From Candidatus Binatus sp. (GTDB lineage: Bacteria > Desulfobacterota > Binatia > Binatales > Binataceae), in contig NZ_DATCTO010000063.1 in the NCBI RefSeq assembly GCF_036567905.1, positions 1 to 64,000 on the forward strand: a stretch of 64,000 nucleotides of DNA. The letters run 5' to 3'. Position numbers and translations under genes: made by a program. Position 1 is the stretch's first letter, and each line of letters starts with the position of its first letter. The notes beneath the pieces were generated by a model. It was not told the origin of the DNA and made no database searches. It saw nothing but the letters and a program-made list of their open reading frames with translations. Below, piece by piece: positions 31,143 to 40,718 of the stretch.

Positions 31143-32375
31143 CTAGTACATGGTCTCGACGTAATGCTGCTTGACAAGATCGGAGTCAACCCACTTCTCG
31201 AGCTGCGCGCCGGATTGCTGATCGATCAGCTGAGCGCGAATCGGCGCCTTGACCTCGTTGAGCGGCTGCACGCCCGGCACTTCGTGTTCTTCGAGCTTGA
31301 CGATATGAATGCCGTGGCTGGTGCGAACCGGCGCCGAAATTTCACCGGGCTTGAGCGGCTTTACCGCGGCCAGAATCTGGTCCATGACGTCGGACGGCGC
31401 GAACCATCCCAGTTCGCCGCCGTTGGACTTCGACTCGTCGTCCGAATACACGCGCGCGAGCGCGCTGAAGTCGTCGCCCTTGGCGGCGCGCGCACGAATC
31501 ATGTCGGCTTTCTTTTGCGCGGCGGACACTTGCGCGGCGGTCGGGTTGGGCGGCAGCGCGATCAGAATCTGCGCGAGCTTGAAACGCTCCTTGGTAATCG
31601 TGAAGTCTTCCTTGTGGGCATCGTAATAGGCCTTGATCTCGGCGTCGGACACGTCGATTTTCGCGCGGACTTCCTGCTCGATCATCATTGCTTTCTCGAT
31701 ATCGAGGCGCGCTCGCTTGCGCAATTCGTCGTAGCTCATCCCGCTCGCCTGGAGTTGCGCGCGGAACTCCGCATCGCTCAGGTGCTTGTCCTGGCGCAAC
31801 TGCTGGATGTACTTGTCGATTTGCGCGTCGTCGACCTTGTCATCGTACTTTTTCACTTCCTGTTCGAGCAATTTCTCCCCGATCAACGCCTTCACCGCGG
31901 CCTTGGCGGCGTCCGAAGAAGCGAAATCGTCGGTCTGGATCGGCTGGCCGTGCTGCGCCGCAAAATCTTTGACCTCCCGCATCGTGATCGGATCGCCATC
32001 AACGCTGGCGACGACCTTATCCAACGCCGGCGTGCTCGGTTCCGGCGGCTCATCCGAGGCAACCGGCGCTGGTGGAGGCGGCGGTTCGTCCGTCTGCGCC
32101 TCGCCGGCCGGATTCGGAGCCGGCTTCGCCTGCCCTGCGAAAGAGGCCCCAGGAGGATTGGGATGTAACGGGTTGGCGCCCCCTGGTGACGCCGATGGCG
32201 CCGTCGCTGTGGAAGAAGCGGCCGCCTGTTTGAAAGCATCGAAAGCGCCGGGTTTGAGGAGATCCATCGAGCAACCCGAAAACCCGCCCGCCAGGACAAT
32301 TCCCAGCGACGCCGCCAACGCCGTCGCCACGGCGCATCGCGCGCCGGCACGCGGGGACAATCTTCCGTTCTGCAT
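31143..32375 (-). CDS. SurA/parvulin-type peptidylprolyl isomerase lipoprotein
   Basis: About 410 residues from the ATG at 32375, 5 nt after the mfd stop. A lipoprotein signal (VLAGGFSGC) is followed by a Pro/Ala/Ser-rich linker, then a SurA_N-like helical region (VASVDGDPITMREVKDFAAQ, LRQDKHLSDAEFRAQLQASG) and one parvulin domain with ALARVYSDDESKSNGGELGW and PVRTSHGIHIVKLEE. It should help fold outer-membrane or secreted proteins, anchored in the envelope. A single parvulin domain rather than SurA's two makes this a SurA-like or PrsA-like protein. Confidence 0.88.
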   Translation of the reverse strand: MQNGRLSPRAGARCAVATALAASLGIVLAGGFSGCSMDLLKPGAFDAFKQAAASSTATAPSASPGGANPLHPNPPGASFAGQAKPAPNPAGEAQTDEPPPPPAPVASDEPPEPSTPALDKVVASVDGDPITMREVKDFAAQHGQPIQTDDFASSDAAKAAVKALIGEKLLEQEVKKYDDKVDDAQIDKYIQQLRQDKHLSDAEFRAQLQASGMSYDELRKRARLDIEKAMMIEQEVRAKIDVSDAEIKAYYDAHKEDFTITKERFKLAQILIALPPNPTAAQVSAAQKKADMIRARAAKGDDFSALARVYSDDESKSNGGELGWFAPSDVMDQILAAVKPLKPGEISAPVRTSHGIHIVKLEEHEVPGVQPLNEVKAPIRAQLIDQQSGAQLEKWVDSDLVKQHYVETMY

Positions 32376-32379
32376 CAAT

Positions 32380-35300
32380 CTAATTGACGGCCGGCCCGAC
32401 TTTCGCGGCCGTCCAGTTTTCCAACTTTTCACAGCCCGCCAGGGCCTGCAAGACGCCGTCGAGTTGCGCGAACAGTTGCTCGTATTCTCCGGGTTCGATT
32501 CGCGCGATCACCTGGTACGACGGCGTCAGCCGCAGCGTACGCCGATTCTGGTCCGCGAGCTTCACCAGCCGCGCGGTTTCCACGGGCGCATCGGGATGAA
32601 ATCTGATTTCGAGCTGCGAGCCCTTGAGAATCGCGCTCAGGATCATCAACTGTTTCATCTGGCGCCGAACATTCATCGCCGCGATCAAATTTTCGATCAG
32701 CGTCGGCACCGGACCGAACCGATCGCGCAGCTCGTCGCGAATCTCGCCGAGATCCTCCTCGCGCTGCGCACGCGCGAGCCGCCGATAGAGCGCCAACCGC
32801 TCGTTCTCGTCGGAGACGTAAGCCTCGGGAATGTACGCGGGCACTGCGATTCGAAGCTCGGGCTCGAAGTCGGGGCGACTGGGCTGGCCGCGCAGTTCGG
32901 CAATCGCCTCTTCCATCATCTCGGTATAAAGCTCAAACCCAACCGCCGCGATCTGTCCGTGCTGCTCGTGGCCGAGCAGGTTGCCGGCGCCGCGATGCTC
33001 GAGGTCGGCCATCGCGAGCTTGAAACCGCCGCCGCTTTCGGACTCGACCAGTTCACGAAGCGCATCGATTCGCCGCTTGGCGTCGCGCGTGATGATGTGT
33101 TCGCCGGGAATCAGCAGGTATGCGTACGCTTTTTGGCGCGAACGGCCGACGCGGCCGCGCAACTGATATAACTGCGCGAGACCGAAATGATCGGCGCGAT
33201 TGATGATCATCGTGTTCGCGTTGGGAATATCCAGGCCCGATTCGATGATAGCGCTGCAGACCAACACATTGACCCGCTTTTCGATAAAGTCGCGCATCAC
33301 GTCCTCGAGCTGCCGCTCCTTCATCTGGCCATGCGCGATTGCGGTCTTGGCCTCGGGCACCAGCGCGCGCAGATGACTGGCCATGTAGTCGATATTCTCG
33401 ACGCGATTGTGAACGAAGAAAACCTGGCCGCCACGGTTCAACTCGCGCAGGATTGAATCGCGGATGGTGGCGTCGTCGAAATGCGCGACGAAGGTGCGAA
33501 TCGCCTGGCGGTCCGGCGGCGGCGTCTGAATCACGGAGAGGTCGCGGATGCCGAGCATCGCCATGTGCAGCGTGCGCGGAATCGGCGTCGCGGTCATCGT
33601 CAACACCGGCACCAACTTCTTGAGCTTCTTGATTCGCTCCTTGTCCACCACGCCGAATCGGTGCTCCTCGTCGATCACCAGCAAGCCCAGGCGCGGGAAC
33701 TGAACGTCGCTCGAAAGCAGCCGATGGGTCCCGACGATGATGTCGACCTTGCCGCGGCCGGCCTCCTCGATCACGGCCCGATTTTCCTTGTGGCTGCGAA
33801 ACCGCGAGACCATCTCAACGCGAACCGGATAATCCTTGAAGCGCTCGCGAAACGTGTTCCAGTGCTGCTCGGCGAGGATCGTCGTTGGCACCAGCACGGC
33901 GACCTGCCGGCCATCCATCACGGCGATGAACGCGGCGCGCAGCGCGACTTCAGTTTTGCCGAAGCCGGCGTCGCCGCAGATCAGCCGATCCATCGGCTTG
34001 GCACGCGTCAAGTCGCGGATGACGTCGTCGATCGCCGACTGCTGGTCCGGCGTCTCCTCGAACTCGAAGCGCGACGCGAACTCCTCGTAGTCCGCGCCCG
34101 GTGGCGGATACGGGTGCCCCTCCATCACTTCCCGCGCCGCGTACACGTCGAGCAACTCGGCCGCCATCGCGAGCACCGCCTGCCTGGTGCGCCGCTTTAC
34201 CTTCTCCCACGAGCCGCTGCCCAGCTTGTCGAGCTTGGGTTCCGCGTCGTCGCCGCCAATGTAACGTTGAACGAGATTTATCCGCTCGACCGGCACGTAC
34301 ATCGTGTCGTTGCCCGAGTATTCGAGATTCAGAAAGTCGCCCTCGACGTCGGCGACCTTCATGTGGCGCAGGCCGCGGTACTTGGCGATGCCGTGATCGA
34401 TATGCACGACGAAATCGTCGGGCTTGAGCTGTTCAAGATTGAGCAGCGCACCCTTGGCGCTCGGACGCCTGCGCCGATGCGCCCGCGGCTCGCCGAAAAT
34501 TTCCTCTTCGCTGTAGATGTAGAGACCGTCGGCCTGCAAAACGACGCCGGCGGAAATCTCGCCTTCGATGATCGCGGGGCGGTAGTCCGCCCATTCCAGC
34601 AGCGCCGACAAACTTTTGCATTCGACGTTGACCTCGAGGTCCCACGCCTCCAGATGACGGCGCAGGCGCGCCACCTGATGCGGCCCGTCAACGATCATCA
34701 GCGAACGTCCCTGCCCGCGCTGGACTTCGCGCAGTTCCGTCGCCAGCGGCTCGAAGCTCGGCGGCGTCCGCACTCCACTGAGTTGGTTCGATCCCAGTCG
34801 CAAACTGGCCTGCGATTTGACCTCAACCGGCACCGCCCATCCCTCGCGCGGCGCGATCATCGTAACCAGCGAGCCGACCTCGACGGCGGTGAAGTTTCCC
34901 AGCGCGCGTTCAAACGCGTCTGCGCCGACGAACAGCGAATCCGGCGCGGGATGAAACGCGGGCTTGCGCGCCGCCGCTGCCGTCTCGACGGATACGGTAT
35001 CGGCGAAGCGATTTGCCTCGGCGAGAATGCGCCCCGGATCGACCAGCCACAGCAACGCGCCCGCCGGCATGTAATCGAACACGCTGTCGAGCGCGCGTCC
35101 GTACGCATACGGCATCAGCAGTTCCGCGCCTGGAAACAACAGCCCGTTCTCGAGCGCCTCGGCCAGTTCCGCGGCCTCCTTGCGCACCATGCCGATTTCC
35201 GCGGCCCGCAACGCGACCTGCTCGCGCAGCTTCGGCGCCTTCAGCGCAGACGGCGGCACGTAGCGAGTGCGCGTTATCGTCGCCTCGAGCAGTTCGCCGC

Positions 35301-36030
35301 CCGAGCGCTGGCTGTGCGCGTCGAAGTGGCGAATCGAGGTGATCAGGTCGTCTTCGAGCTCGATGCGAATCGGGTCGCGGTACAATGGCGAGAACGCATC
35401 GACGATCCCGCCGCGCACACTGAAGTCTCCCGCCTCTTCGCTCTGCGGCACGCGCTGATAGCCGCACGCCACGAGCGCTTCGACCAGCGCCTCGAGATCC
35501 AGCCGGTCGCCAATGGCCACTTTAACGATCGATTCGTTGAACACCGTGCGCGGAATCGTGCGCGTCATCAGCGCTTCGGCCGACGTAACGACCAGCGGCG
35601 ACTCATGCCGAAGCATCGCGAACAGCGCCGCCAGTTGCGACGCCTGCGCGTCGGTCGGTGGCGACAATTGCGCCATCGGTTTCACTTCCCACGAGCGGAG
35701 CAGATGCACCCGGCGCGTGGCGGCGCCGGCGTCGGGCTCCTCACCGAGAAAAAACGCAACCTCTCCCGCCAGCGCCTCGGCTTCCGACGGCGTTGACGCG
35801 ACCGCGACGATTGGACGCCGCAGCCGGATTCCCATCTCGCGAATCATCAGCGCGCCAGCCGCGCCGCGCAATCCCATCACCGGGAATCGGCGTTCGGTAT
35901 TTGCCGTGAGCCGCGCTTCGAGTTCGCCGGCCGCTTCTTTGAGGCTGCGTTGCAAGTTTTTCCGGTCCGAATACGCAAAAATTCGCCCTGCGGCGATGCG
36001 CGCGAGGAGCGCACATGCCGCTGGCGTCAC
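32380..36030 (-). CDS. mfd: Transcription-repair coupling factor Mfd
   Basis: A 1216-residue translocase that removes stalled RNA polymerase and recruits UvrA. Domains in order: UvrB-homology region (RRVHLLRSWEVKPMAQLSPP, YRDPIRIELEDDLITSIRHFD), CarD-like RNA-polymerase-interaction domain (KPDDFVVHIDHGIAKYRGL), helicase motor (Walker A ICGDAGFGKTEVALRAAF, DEEH box, TMTATPIPRTLHMAM, QLRGRVGRSRQKAYAYL) and the C-terminal TRCF domain. The precise start is uncertain. It sits 75 nt after the PDZ-protein gene in one minus-strand run ending in uvrA, placing both repair proteins together. Confidence 0.98.
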   Translation of the reverse strand: MTPAACALLARIAAGRIFAYSDRKNLQRSLKEAAGELEARLTANTERRFPVMGLRGAAGALMIREMGIRLRRPIVAVASTPSEAEALAGEVAFFLGEEPDAGAATRRVHLLRSWEVKPMAQLSPPTDAQASQLAALFAMLRHESPLVVTSAEALMTRTIPRTVFNESIVKVAIGDRLDLEALVEALVACGYQRVPQSEEAGDFSVRGGIVDAFSPLYRDPIRIELEDDLITSIRHFDAHSQRSGGELLEATITRTRYVPPSALKAPKLREQVALRAAEIGMVRKEAAELAEALENGLLFPGAELLMPYAYGRALDSVFDYMPAGALLWLVDPGRILAEANRFADTVSVETAAAARKPAFHPAPDSLFVGADAFERALGNFTAVEVGSLVTMIAPREGWAVPVEVKSQASLRLGSNQLSGVRTPPSFEPLATELREVQRGQGRSLMIVDGPHQVARLRRHLEAWDLEVNVECKSLSALLEWADYRPAIIEGEISAGVVLQADGLYIYSEEEIFGEPRAHRRRRPSAKGALLNLEQLKPDDFVVHIDHGIAKYRGLRHMKVADVEGDFLNLEYSGNDTMYVPVERINLVQRYIGGDDAEPKLDKLGSGSWEKVKRRTRQAVLAMAAELLDVYAAREVMEGHPYPPPGADYEEFASRFEFEETPDQQSAIDDVIRDLTRAKPMDRLICGDAGFGKTEVALRAAFIAVMDGRQVAVLVPTTILAEQHWNTFRERFKDYPVRVEMVSRFRSHKENRAVIEEAGRGKVDIIVGTHRLLSSDVQFPRLGLLVIDEEHRFGVVDKERIKKLKKLVPVLTMTATPIPRTLHMAMLGIRDLSVIQTPPPDRQAIRTFVAHFDDATIRDSILRELNRGGQVFFVHNRVENIDYMASHLRALVPEAKTAIAHGQMKERQLEDVMRDFIEKRVNVLVCSAIIESGLDIPNANTMIINRADHFGLAQLYQLRGRVGRSRQKAYAYLLIPGEHIITRDAKRRIDALRELVESESGGGFKLAMADLEHRGAGNLLGHEQHGQIAAVGFELYTEMMEEAIAELRGQPSRPDFEPELRIAVPAYIPEAYVSDENERLALYRRLARAQREEDLGEIRDELRDRFGPVPTLIENLIAAMNVRRQMKQLMILSAILKGSQLEIRFHPDAPVETARLVKLADQNRRTLRLTPSYQVIARIEPGEYEQLFAQLDGVLQALAGCEKLENWTAAKVGPAVN

Positions 36031-36105
36031 CAGAATGATAGCAGAAAATCGCGCCCGAACGCGCCGGCCGTACCGAAGGAGCCACCGCGAAATGAAATCG
36101 CGAGG

Positions 36106-36879
36106 CTAGTGCCGGTTGCCGCCCGTCGGCGCCCCATTCGCGATTGGCTCGCCCACCGCGCCGACTTTCACCGCGATTTTGATTGTCTTGTGCGAGTTGC
36201 CGTCCGGCCTGATCACCGTCAGGTACATCGTGTCTCCCGGCTTGAGCCGCGCCATCGCGCTTTCCAGATCGCTCTGGTCGCGCACGCGCCGATCGTCAAC
36301 CGCGACAATCAGATCTCCCCCATGGCCCATCGCTCCCGAACTCCCCAGCGCCTTATTAGCCAGAATTGATCCGCCGGGCAGTATTCCCGTCAGCGTGGAA
36401 ACCGCCGCGCCGATCGCGCTCATTCCAGAGCGCGCCTGCAGGCCCGCTTGGGCGGCCGGACTGTTGGGATCGATGGTCAGCACTTCGAGCCCATGCTCCT
36501 CCTTTCCGAGGTAGCACTGCGTCGTGTATTGCACGGTGATGCCGAGGTAGGGTGGAGGATGCGGCCGGTTGCTATCGCCGTTGCCGTTCTCTGTTTTCGG
36601 GCGGAAGTTGGGTTCGATCGACGTGCTGTTCTCGCCCGGATTAAAATTCCGGCCGCCGGGAATTTCCTGAACGCCGGGTTTCGGCGCCGCCAAGCCGGGC
36701 TGCGGAGCTATCTCGAGCGTCGCGTCGCTGCCGCCCTGCCCCGCAATCCCGGGATTGGCGGAATTCCCGCCGCCCTGGGAGCCCGTTTGCGCGTTCTGCG
36801 CCTGCGCGATTGCAAAATGAGACAGCGCGAACAGCACGGCTGTCGCCACGCCCAGCGTGAGCATCTTCTGCAGCTTCAT
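36106..36879 (-). CDS. Exported PDZ-domain protein
   Basis: About 257 residues from the ATG at 36879 (MKLQKMLTLGVATAVLFALS), which gives a good signal peptide; the open frame to 36924 adds an unlikely N-terminus. After a Gly/Asn/Pro-rich linker comes a PDZ-like domain: YLGITVQYT, LGKEEHGLEVLTIDPNSPAA, GGDLIVAVDDRRVRDQSDLE and LKPGDTMYLTVIRPDG. No protease domain is attached. It precedes mfd and may be cotranscribed. Role unknown; such domains usually bind protein C-termini in the periplasm. Confidence 0.75.
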   Translation of the reverse strand: MKLQKMLTLGVATAVLFALSHFAIAQAQNAQTGSQGGGNSANPGIAGQGGSDATLEIAPQPGLAAPKPGVQEIPGGRNFNPGENSTSIEPNFRPKTENGNGDSNRPHPPPYLGITVQYTTQCYLGKEEHGLEVLTIDPNSPAAQAGLQARSGMSAIGAAVSTLTGILPGGSILANKALGSSGAMGHGGDLIVAVDDRRVRDQSDLESAMARLKPGDTMYLTVIRPDGNSHKTIKIAVKVGAVGEPIANGAPTGGNRH

Positions 36880-37010
36880 TTCATCACGTTCGGCGATCGA
36901 TCCAGCGACGCAGGAACTCTGCAAATATAAGCCCGCCGCGCGATCTGCTCAACCTGCACGATTTCTGCTTGAAGGGCGCGCGAACCCATGCGAAAGTTTT
37001 TCTGGCGTTC

Positions 37011-38018
37011 ATGAAAATAATATCCACGGTTGCGCTGCAACCCGCGCATCGCGCCGCAATTACCAGCGCAGTGCCCGGAGCCGAGTTGGCCGATCGCCAA
37101 TGCCGAACCGCCGAGGAAGTCAGCGAGTTCGTCAGTGGCGGATGCGACGTGCTGCTCACCTTTCGGATGCCGCTGGACATCATGAATCGGGCGCGCGGCC
37201 TCAGGTGGGTTCAACTGCTCAGCGCTGGCGCAGACCACGCGCTCGGCGGACCACTCAAGGGGATCGCGATTCCAGTCACGACCGCGAGCGGAATTCATGC
37301 GACGCCGATCGGGGAATACACGATCGCCTCGATGCTCTCGTATGCGCATCGGATTCATCTCGCGATTCGGGCGCAGATTCGCCGCGAGTGGATGCGCTCG
37401 GGCGCTTTCATGGCGAGCGTGGACGAAATCCGTGGGCGGACCCTTGGCATCATCGGCTACGGATCGATCGGCAGGGAAACGGCGCGGCTCGCGGCCGCAT
37501 TTGGGATGAACGTGCTTGCGCTCAAGCGCAACCCGGCCGAGCGCGCCGATCCCGGATGGTGTCCGGCGGGGCTCGGCGATCCCGAAGGCAAGCTTCCCGC
37601 ACGCTTCTTCGGTCCCGGCGAGCGCGAAGCGATCCTCCGCGACAGCGATTACGTGTCGGTCACGCTGCCGCTCACCGACCACACGCGCAAGTTCATCGGC
37701 GAGCGGGAATTCGCCGCGATGAAGCCCGGCGCGTACCTGGTAAATATCGGGCGCGGCGAAGTGATCGACGAGCGCGCGATGGCCGCGGCGTTGACCGCGG
37801 GAAAGATTGGCGGCGCGGGCCTCGACGTGTTCGAGCATGAACCGCTCGAAGCCAAAAGCCCGCTTTGGGACCTGGAAAATGTCATCCTGACGCCGCACAT
37901 TTCCGGCGCCAATCGCGGCTACATGGACAAGGCATGCGAACTGTTCGCGGAGAATCTGAAAAAGTTCGCCGCAAACCGCCCGCTGCTGAACCTGGTCGAT
38001 CCCAAACTCGGCTATTAG
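37011..38018 (+). CDS. D-isomer-specific 2-hydroxyacid dehydrogenase
   Basis: A 335-residue NAD-dependent dehydrogenase from the ATG at 37011 (MKIISTVALQPAHRAA); the open frame starts at 36969. The Rossmann motif is LGIIGYGSIGRETARLAAAFG. Catalytic residues fit the family: Arg in LVNIGRGEVIDERAM, Glu in the FEHEPLE region and His in LTPHISGANRGY. Closest in layout to phosphoglycerate-dehydrogenase-like or glyoxylate-reductase-like members. Substrate unknown. It is divergent from the PDZ-protein gene. Confidence 0.9.
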   Translation: MKIISTVALQPAHRAAITSAVPGAELADRQCRTAEEVSEFVSGGCDVLLTFRMPLDIMNRARGLRWVQLLSAGADHALGGPLKGIAIPVTTASGIHATPIGEYTIASMLSYAHRIHLAIRAQIRREWMRSGAFMASVDEIRGRTLGIIGYGSIGRETARLAAAFGMNVLALKRNPAERADPGWCPAGLGDPEGKLPARFFGPGEREAILRDSDYVSVTLPLTDHTRKFIGEREFAAMKPGAYLVNIGRGEVIDERAMAAALTAGKIGGAGLDVFEHEPLEAKSPLWDLENVILTPHISGANRGYMDKACELFAENLKKFAANRPLLNLVDPKLGY

Positions 38019-38040
38019 GGATTGTTCCCCTTCTGAGATT

Positions 38041-38096
38041 ACCTCGCCCGTTATTTCACGGGAGAGGAGGCCGAGCGCAGCGAGGTAGGTGAGGGT
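38041..38096 (-). repeat. Dispersed intergenic palindromic repeat, copy 2
   Basis: Read on the minus strand: CAGAACCCTCACCTA, a GC-rich spacer, then CTCTCCCGTGAAATAACGGG continuing to CGAG. The second part folds as a hairpin (CTC-x-CCCGT/ACGGG-x-GAG). Both blocks match the shorter copy at 7076-7112. The repeat fills the gap between the convergent dehydrogenase and mpl genes, where it may also act as a bidirectional terminator. Confidence 0.65.
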
Positions 38097-38115
38097 TCTG
38101 GAGGGCCTTCCCCCG

Positions 38116-39573
38116 CTACCGCGCCTGCAACGCCGTTAGAAACCGTTCCTTCAAGCCATCGAACGGCCCGTTCGACATGAAGATCGCCACGTCGCCCGCG
38201 CGCGCGTCGGAGAGCATCCGCTCGAGGATCTGATCGTTCGACGCGCATGCAATCGCATGAGGCCCACGCGCACTGATCGCACTTGCCAGCGCGCCGGTTT
38301 CCAGCCGCTCGCCCGGTGCGATCGGATCGTTTTCCTTGAAATAGACCGGGCCCAGATAGACGCGCGAGGCGCGATCGAATGCGGCCGCGAACGCATTTTG
38401 GAAAACGTTGCGCCGCGCCGTATTCGAGCGCGGCTCGAACGCCGCAAGTATCCGCCGGCCAGGGAACCGCTCGGCAATCGCCTCGAGCGTGACGCCGATC
38501 GCGGTCGGGTGATGCGCAAAGTCATCGACCACCGTCACTCCCGCCGCCTCTCCGATCACCTGCTGGCGGCGCACCACGCCCTTGAACGTGCGCAACCCGC
38601 CGGCAATCTCGTCGCCGGACAGTCCAAACGCGCTCAGCAGCACGTAAACGCCCAGCGCGTTGGCGACATTCATTCGGCCGCCGATCGGAAGATGGATTGA
38701 ATCCTGGATTCGGTCGCCGTCGCGCGTTACCGAAAACCTCGCGCCGTCTGCGCCCACCGTAATGTCCGCCGCGCGGTATTCGCCCCCGCGCAGCCCGTAC
38801 GTGAGCCGCCGCGAGCGCGCCGCCGCGCTGACTTCGAGCGCGTGCGGAAAGTCGGCGCATACCGCGAGCACGCGCGACGAATCCATCTGATCGACGAGCG
38901 CGCGGAAACTCGATTTCACATGCTCGAGATCGCGATAGATGTCGGCGTGATCGAATTCGACCGCGGTAATAATCGCACCGATCGCCCGGTAATGCAGAAA
39001 CTTCGGTCCTTTGTCGAAAAACGCCGTGTCGTACTCGTCGCCCTCGATGACGAAATCGGCGCCCCGGCCAAGCCGGTAGTTCGATCCGAAATCGCTCGCC
39101 ACTCCTCCCACCAGCATCGAGGGATCGCGCCCCGCCGCGTCGAGCACGTGCGCCATCATTGCAGTCGAGGTGGTCTTGCCATGCGTTCCCGCGACCATCA
39201 GCACGCGCCGGCCCTTCAGGAAAAAATGCCACAGCGCTTCAGGCATCGAGAGATACGGGATCGCGGAATCGAGCAGCGCCACGGCTTCGGGATTGCCCGG
39301 CACGATCGCATTGCCCACCACCACCAGGTCGGGCGCGGGCGACAGGTTCGCGGGCGAAAATCCCGTCATCAATCCGACCCGCGAGTTCCTGAGCAGCGAC
39401 GCCGTCGGCTCGTAGAGCTGATGGTCGGAGCCGGTGACCGACAAGCCGCGTTCCACCAGCATCCCGGCCAGTGCGGCCATCGCGGTGCCGCCGACTCCGA
39501 TCAGATGCACGCGCCGGGGGGACGCCGGGATGCGCGCGAGGCGCGCGGTGCTGCCGGAATCAGCCACCGCCAA
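38116..39573 (-). CDS. mpl: UDP-N-acetylmuramate:tripeptide ligase Mpl
   Basis: A 485-residue Mur-ligase-family enzyme that attaches recycled L-Ala-gamma-D-Glu-meso-Dap to UDP-MurNAc. Evidence: HLIGVGGTAMAALAGMLVERG, ATP-binding MVAGTHGKTTSTAMMAHVLD, EFDHADIYRDLEHVK and DDFAHHPTAIGVTLEAI. The absence of the extra loop of MurC and the DDFAHHPTA motif point to Mpl. It follows a serine hydrolase and ldcA, both of murein turnover, with a 14-nt overlap, forming a recycling cluster. Confidence 0.9.
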   Translation of the reverse strand: MAVADSGSTARLARIPASPRRVHLIGVGGTAMAALAGMLVERGLSVTGSDHQLYEPTASLLRNSRVGLMTGFSPANLSPAPDLVVVGNAIVPGNPEAVALLDSAIPYLSMPEALWHFFLKGRRVLMVAGTHGKTTSTAMMAHVLDAAGRDPSMLVGGVASDFGSNYRLGRGADFVIEGDEYDTAFFDKGPKFLHYRAIGAIITAVEFDHADIYRDLEHVKSSFRALVDQMDSSRVLAVCADFPHALEVSAAARSRRLTYGLRGGEYRAADITVGADGARFSVTRDGDRIQDSIHLPIGGRMNVANALGVYVLLSAFGLSGDEIAGGLRTFKGVVRRQQVIGEAAGVTVVDDFAHHPTAIGVTLEAIAERFPGRRILAAFEPRSNTARRNVFQNAFAAAFDRASRVYLGPVYFKENDPIAPGERLETGALASAISARGPHAIACASNDQILERMLSDARAGDVAIFMSNGPFDGLKERFLTALQAR

Positions 39574-40690
39574 GCGCGTCCATGATCAAATCGTGAATTT
39601 TCGGACGGAACTCGCGAATCTTTTGATTGTCGCGCCGCGGATGAACGCGGTTGGTCAGCATCGAGATCGCAACTTCGCTTTCCGGCTCGATCCATATCGA
39701 AGTGCCGGTGAAGCCAAGATGGCCCACTGCCGCCGGCGAGAATCGATGCCCCGAGCTGGAATGCTCCGCCGACGGCGTGTCCCATCCAAGCGCCCAGGTC
39801 GAGCCGGGCACGGTCGGGTCGCGCGTCCAGAACTCGCGGATTATTTTTTGCGGCACGAAATCCGAACGTCCGGCGTAACAGGCGATCAGCTCGCGCGCGA
39901 GGCGATCGACCTCGCGCACCGGCGCGAACAGTCCGGCGTGACCCGCCACTCCACCCATCGCGAACGCGTTCTCGTCGTCAACTTCGCCGACCAGCAGCCG
40001 CTTGCGCGAAGGACAGATTTCGGTGGGCGCAAACATGTCGGCGACCGGTTCCAGCCGCCGCGAGCGGACCAGTGAGATGTCTATATAGTCGGTCGCGCGC
40101 AGGCCCAGCGGGCGGAAGATTTTCTCGCGGCAGAATCGGTTGAGCGCGACGCTGGCGACCTTTTCGATCGTCTCACCCAGCACGATGAACCCGAGATCCG
40201 AGTAGATAGTTTTGGTCGCGGGCGCGGCCTCGGGTTTCTCGCGATGAATCTCCTCGTAAGCGAACTCCTTGGCGCCGTGACTCGCCATGAAGTTGACCCG
40301 CCCGCTTTTTTCAATCTCCGCGATCCGCTGGTAGAACGGCCGCCACGCCGCCAGGCCCGAGCAATGCGCCAGCAGATGGCGAAACGTGACGGTGATCTTG
40401 CCGTGCACGCCAAAGTTCGGAAAGAAGCGCGTCACTCGATCATCGAGGCGAAACTTGCCGTCGCGCGCCAGGATCATCGCCGCGACCGTCGTCGCCAGCG
40501 CCTTGGTGAGTGACGACAGATCATAGACGGTTTCTATTTTGGCCGGCGAGCGGCTCGGCTCGATCGATCTGAATCCGAATGCGCCCTCGAACGCGACCTC
40601 CGCGCCGCGCCGCACGACGACCGTCGCGCCGGGAATCACCCGCTCCTCGACCGCGTCGTTGAACGCCCGCTCCACATCACTCCATCCCAA
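39560..40690 (-). CDS. Serine hydrolase (beta-lactamase/PBP4-like)
   Basis: A 376-residue class C beta-lactamase/esterase-type hydrolase. The nucleophile motif SxxK is SSLTK in VYDLSSLTKALATTVAAM, the second motif is YSDLGFIVLG and the third is in GHLGFTGTSIWIEP. No signal peptide is seen, so it is probably cytoplasmic. It lies between ldcA and mpl, suggesting that it cleaves muropeptides or related amides during recycling; that role is inferred from context only. It overlaps mpl by 14 nt. Confidence 0.85.
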   Translation of the reverse strand: MGWSDVERAFNDAVEERVIPGATVVVRRGAEVAFEGAFGFRSIEPSRSPAKIETVYDLSSLTKALATTVAAMILARDGKFRLDDRVTRFFPNFGVHGKITVTFRHLLAHCSGLAAWRPFYQRIAEIEKSGRVNFMASHGAKEFAYEEIHREKPEAAPATKTIYSDLGFIVLGETIEKVASVALNRFCREKIFRPLGLRATDYIDISLVRSRRLEPVADMFAPTEICPSRKRLLVGEVDDENAFAMGGVAGHAGLFAPVREVDRLARELIACYAGRSDFVPQKIIREFWTRDPTVPGSTWALGWDTPSAEHSSSGHRFSPAAVGHLGFTGTSIWIEPESEVAISMLTNRVHPRRDNQKIREFRPKIHDLIMDALGGG

Positions 40691-40718
40691 CGCTTAATCC
40701 TCCGGAAAACTTGACCCG

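Noticed and set aside
27756..32168. A 1470-codon plus-strand open frame
   Set aside because: It is antisense to uvrA, pdxA and the SurA-like gene, which have complete family motifs. High GC and codon bias leave the opposite frame open; the translation is Arg/His/Asp-rich without domains.
33481..35796. A 771-codon plus-strand open frame
   Set aside because: Antisense to mfd in the same manner; no motif and shadow composition.
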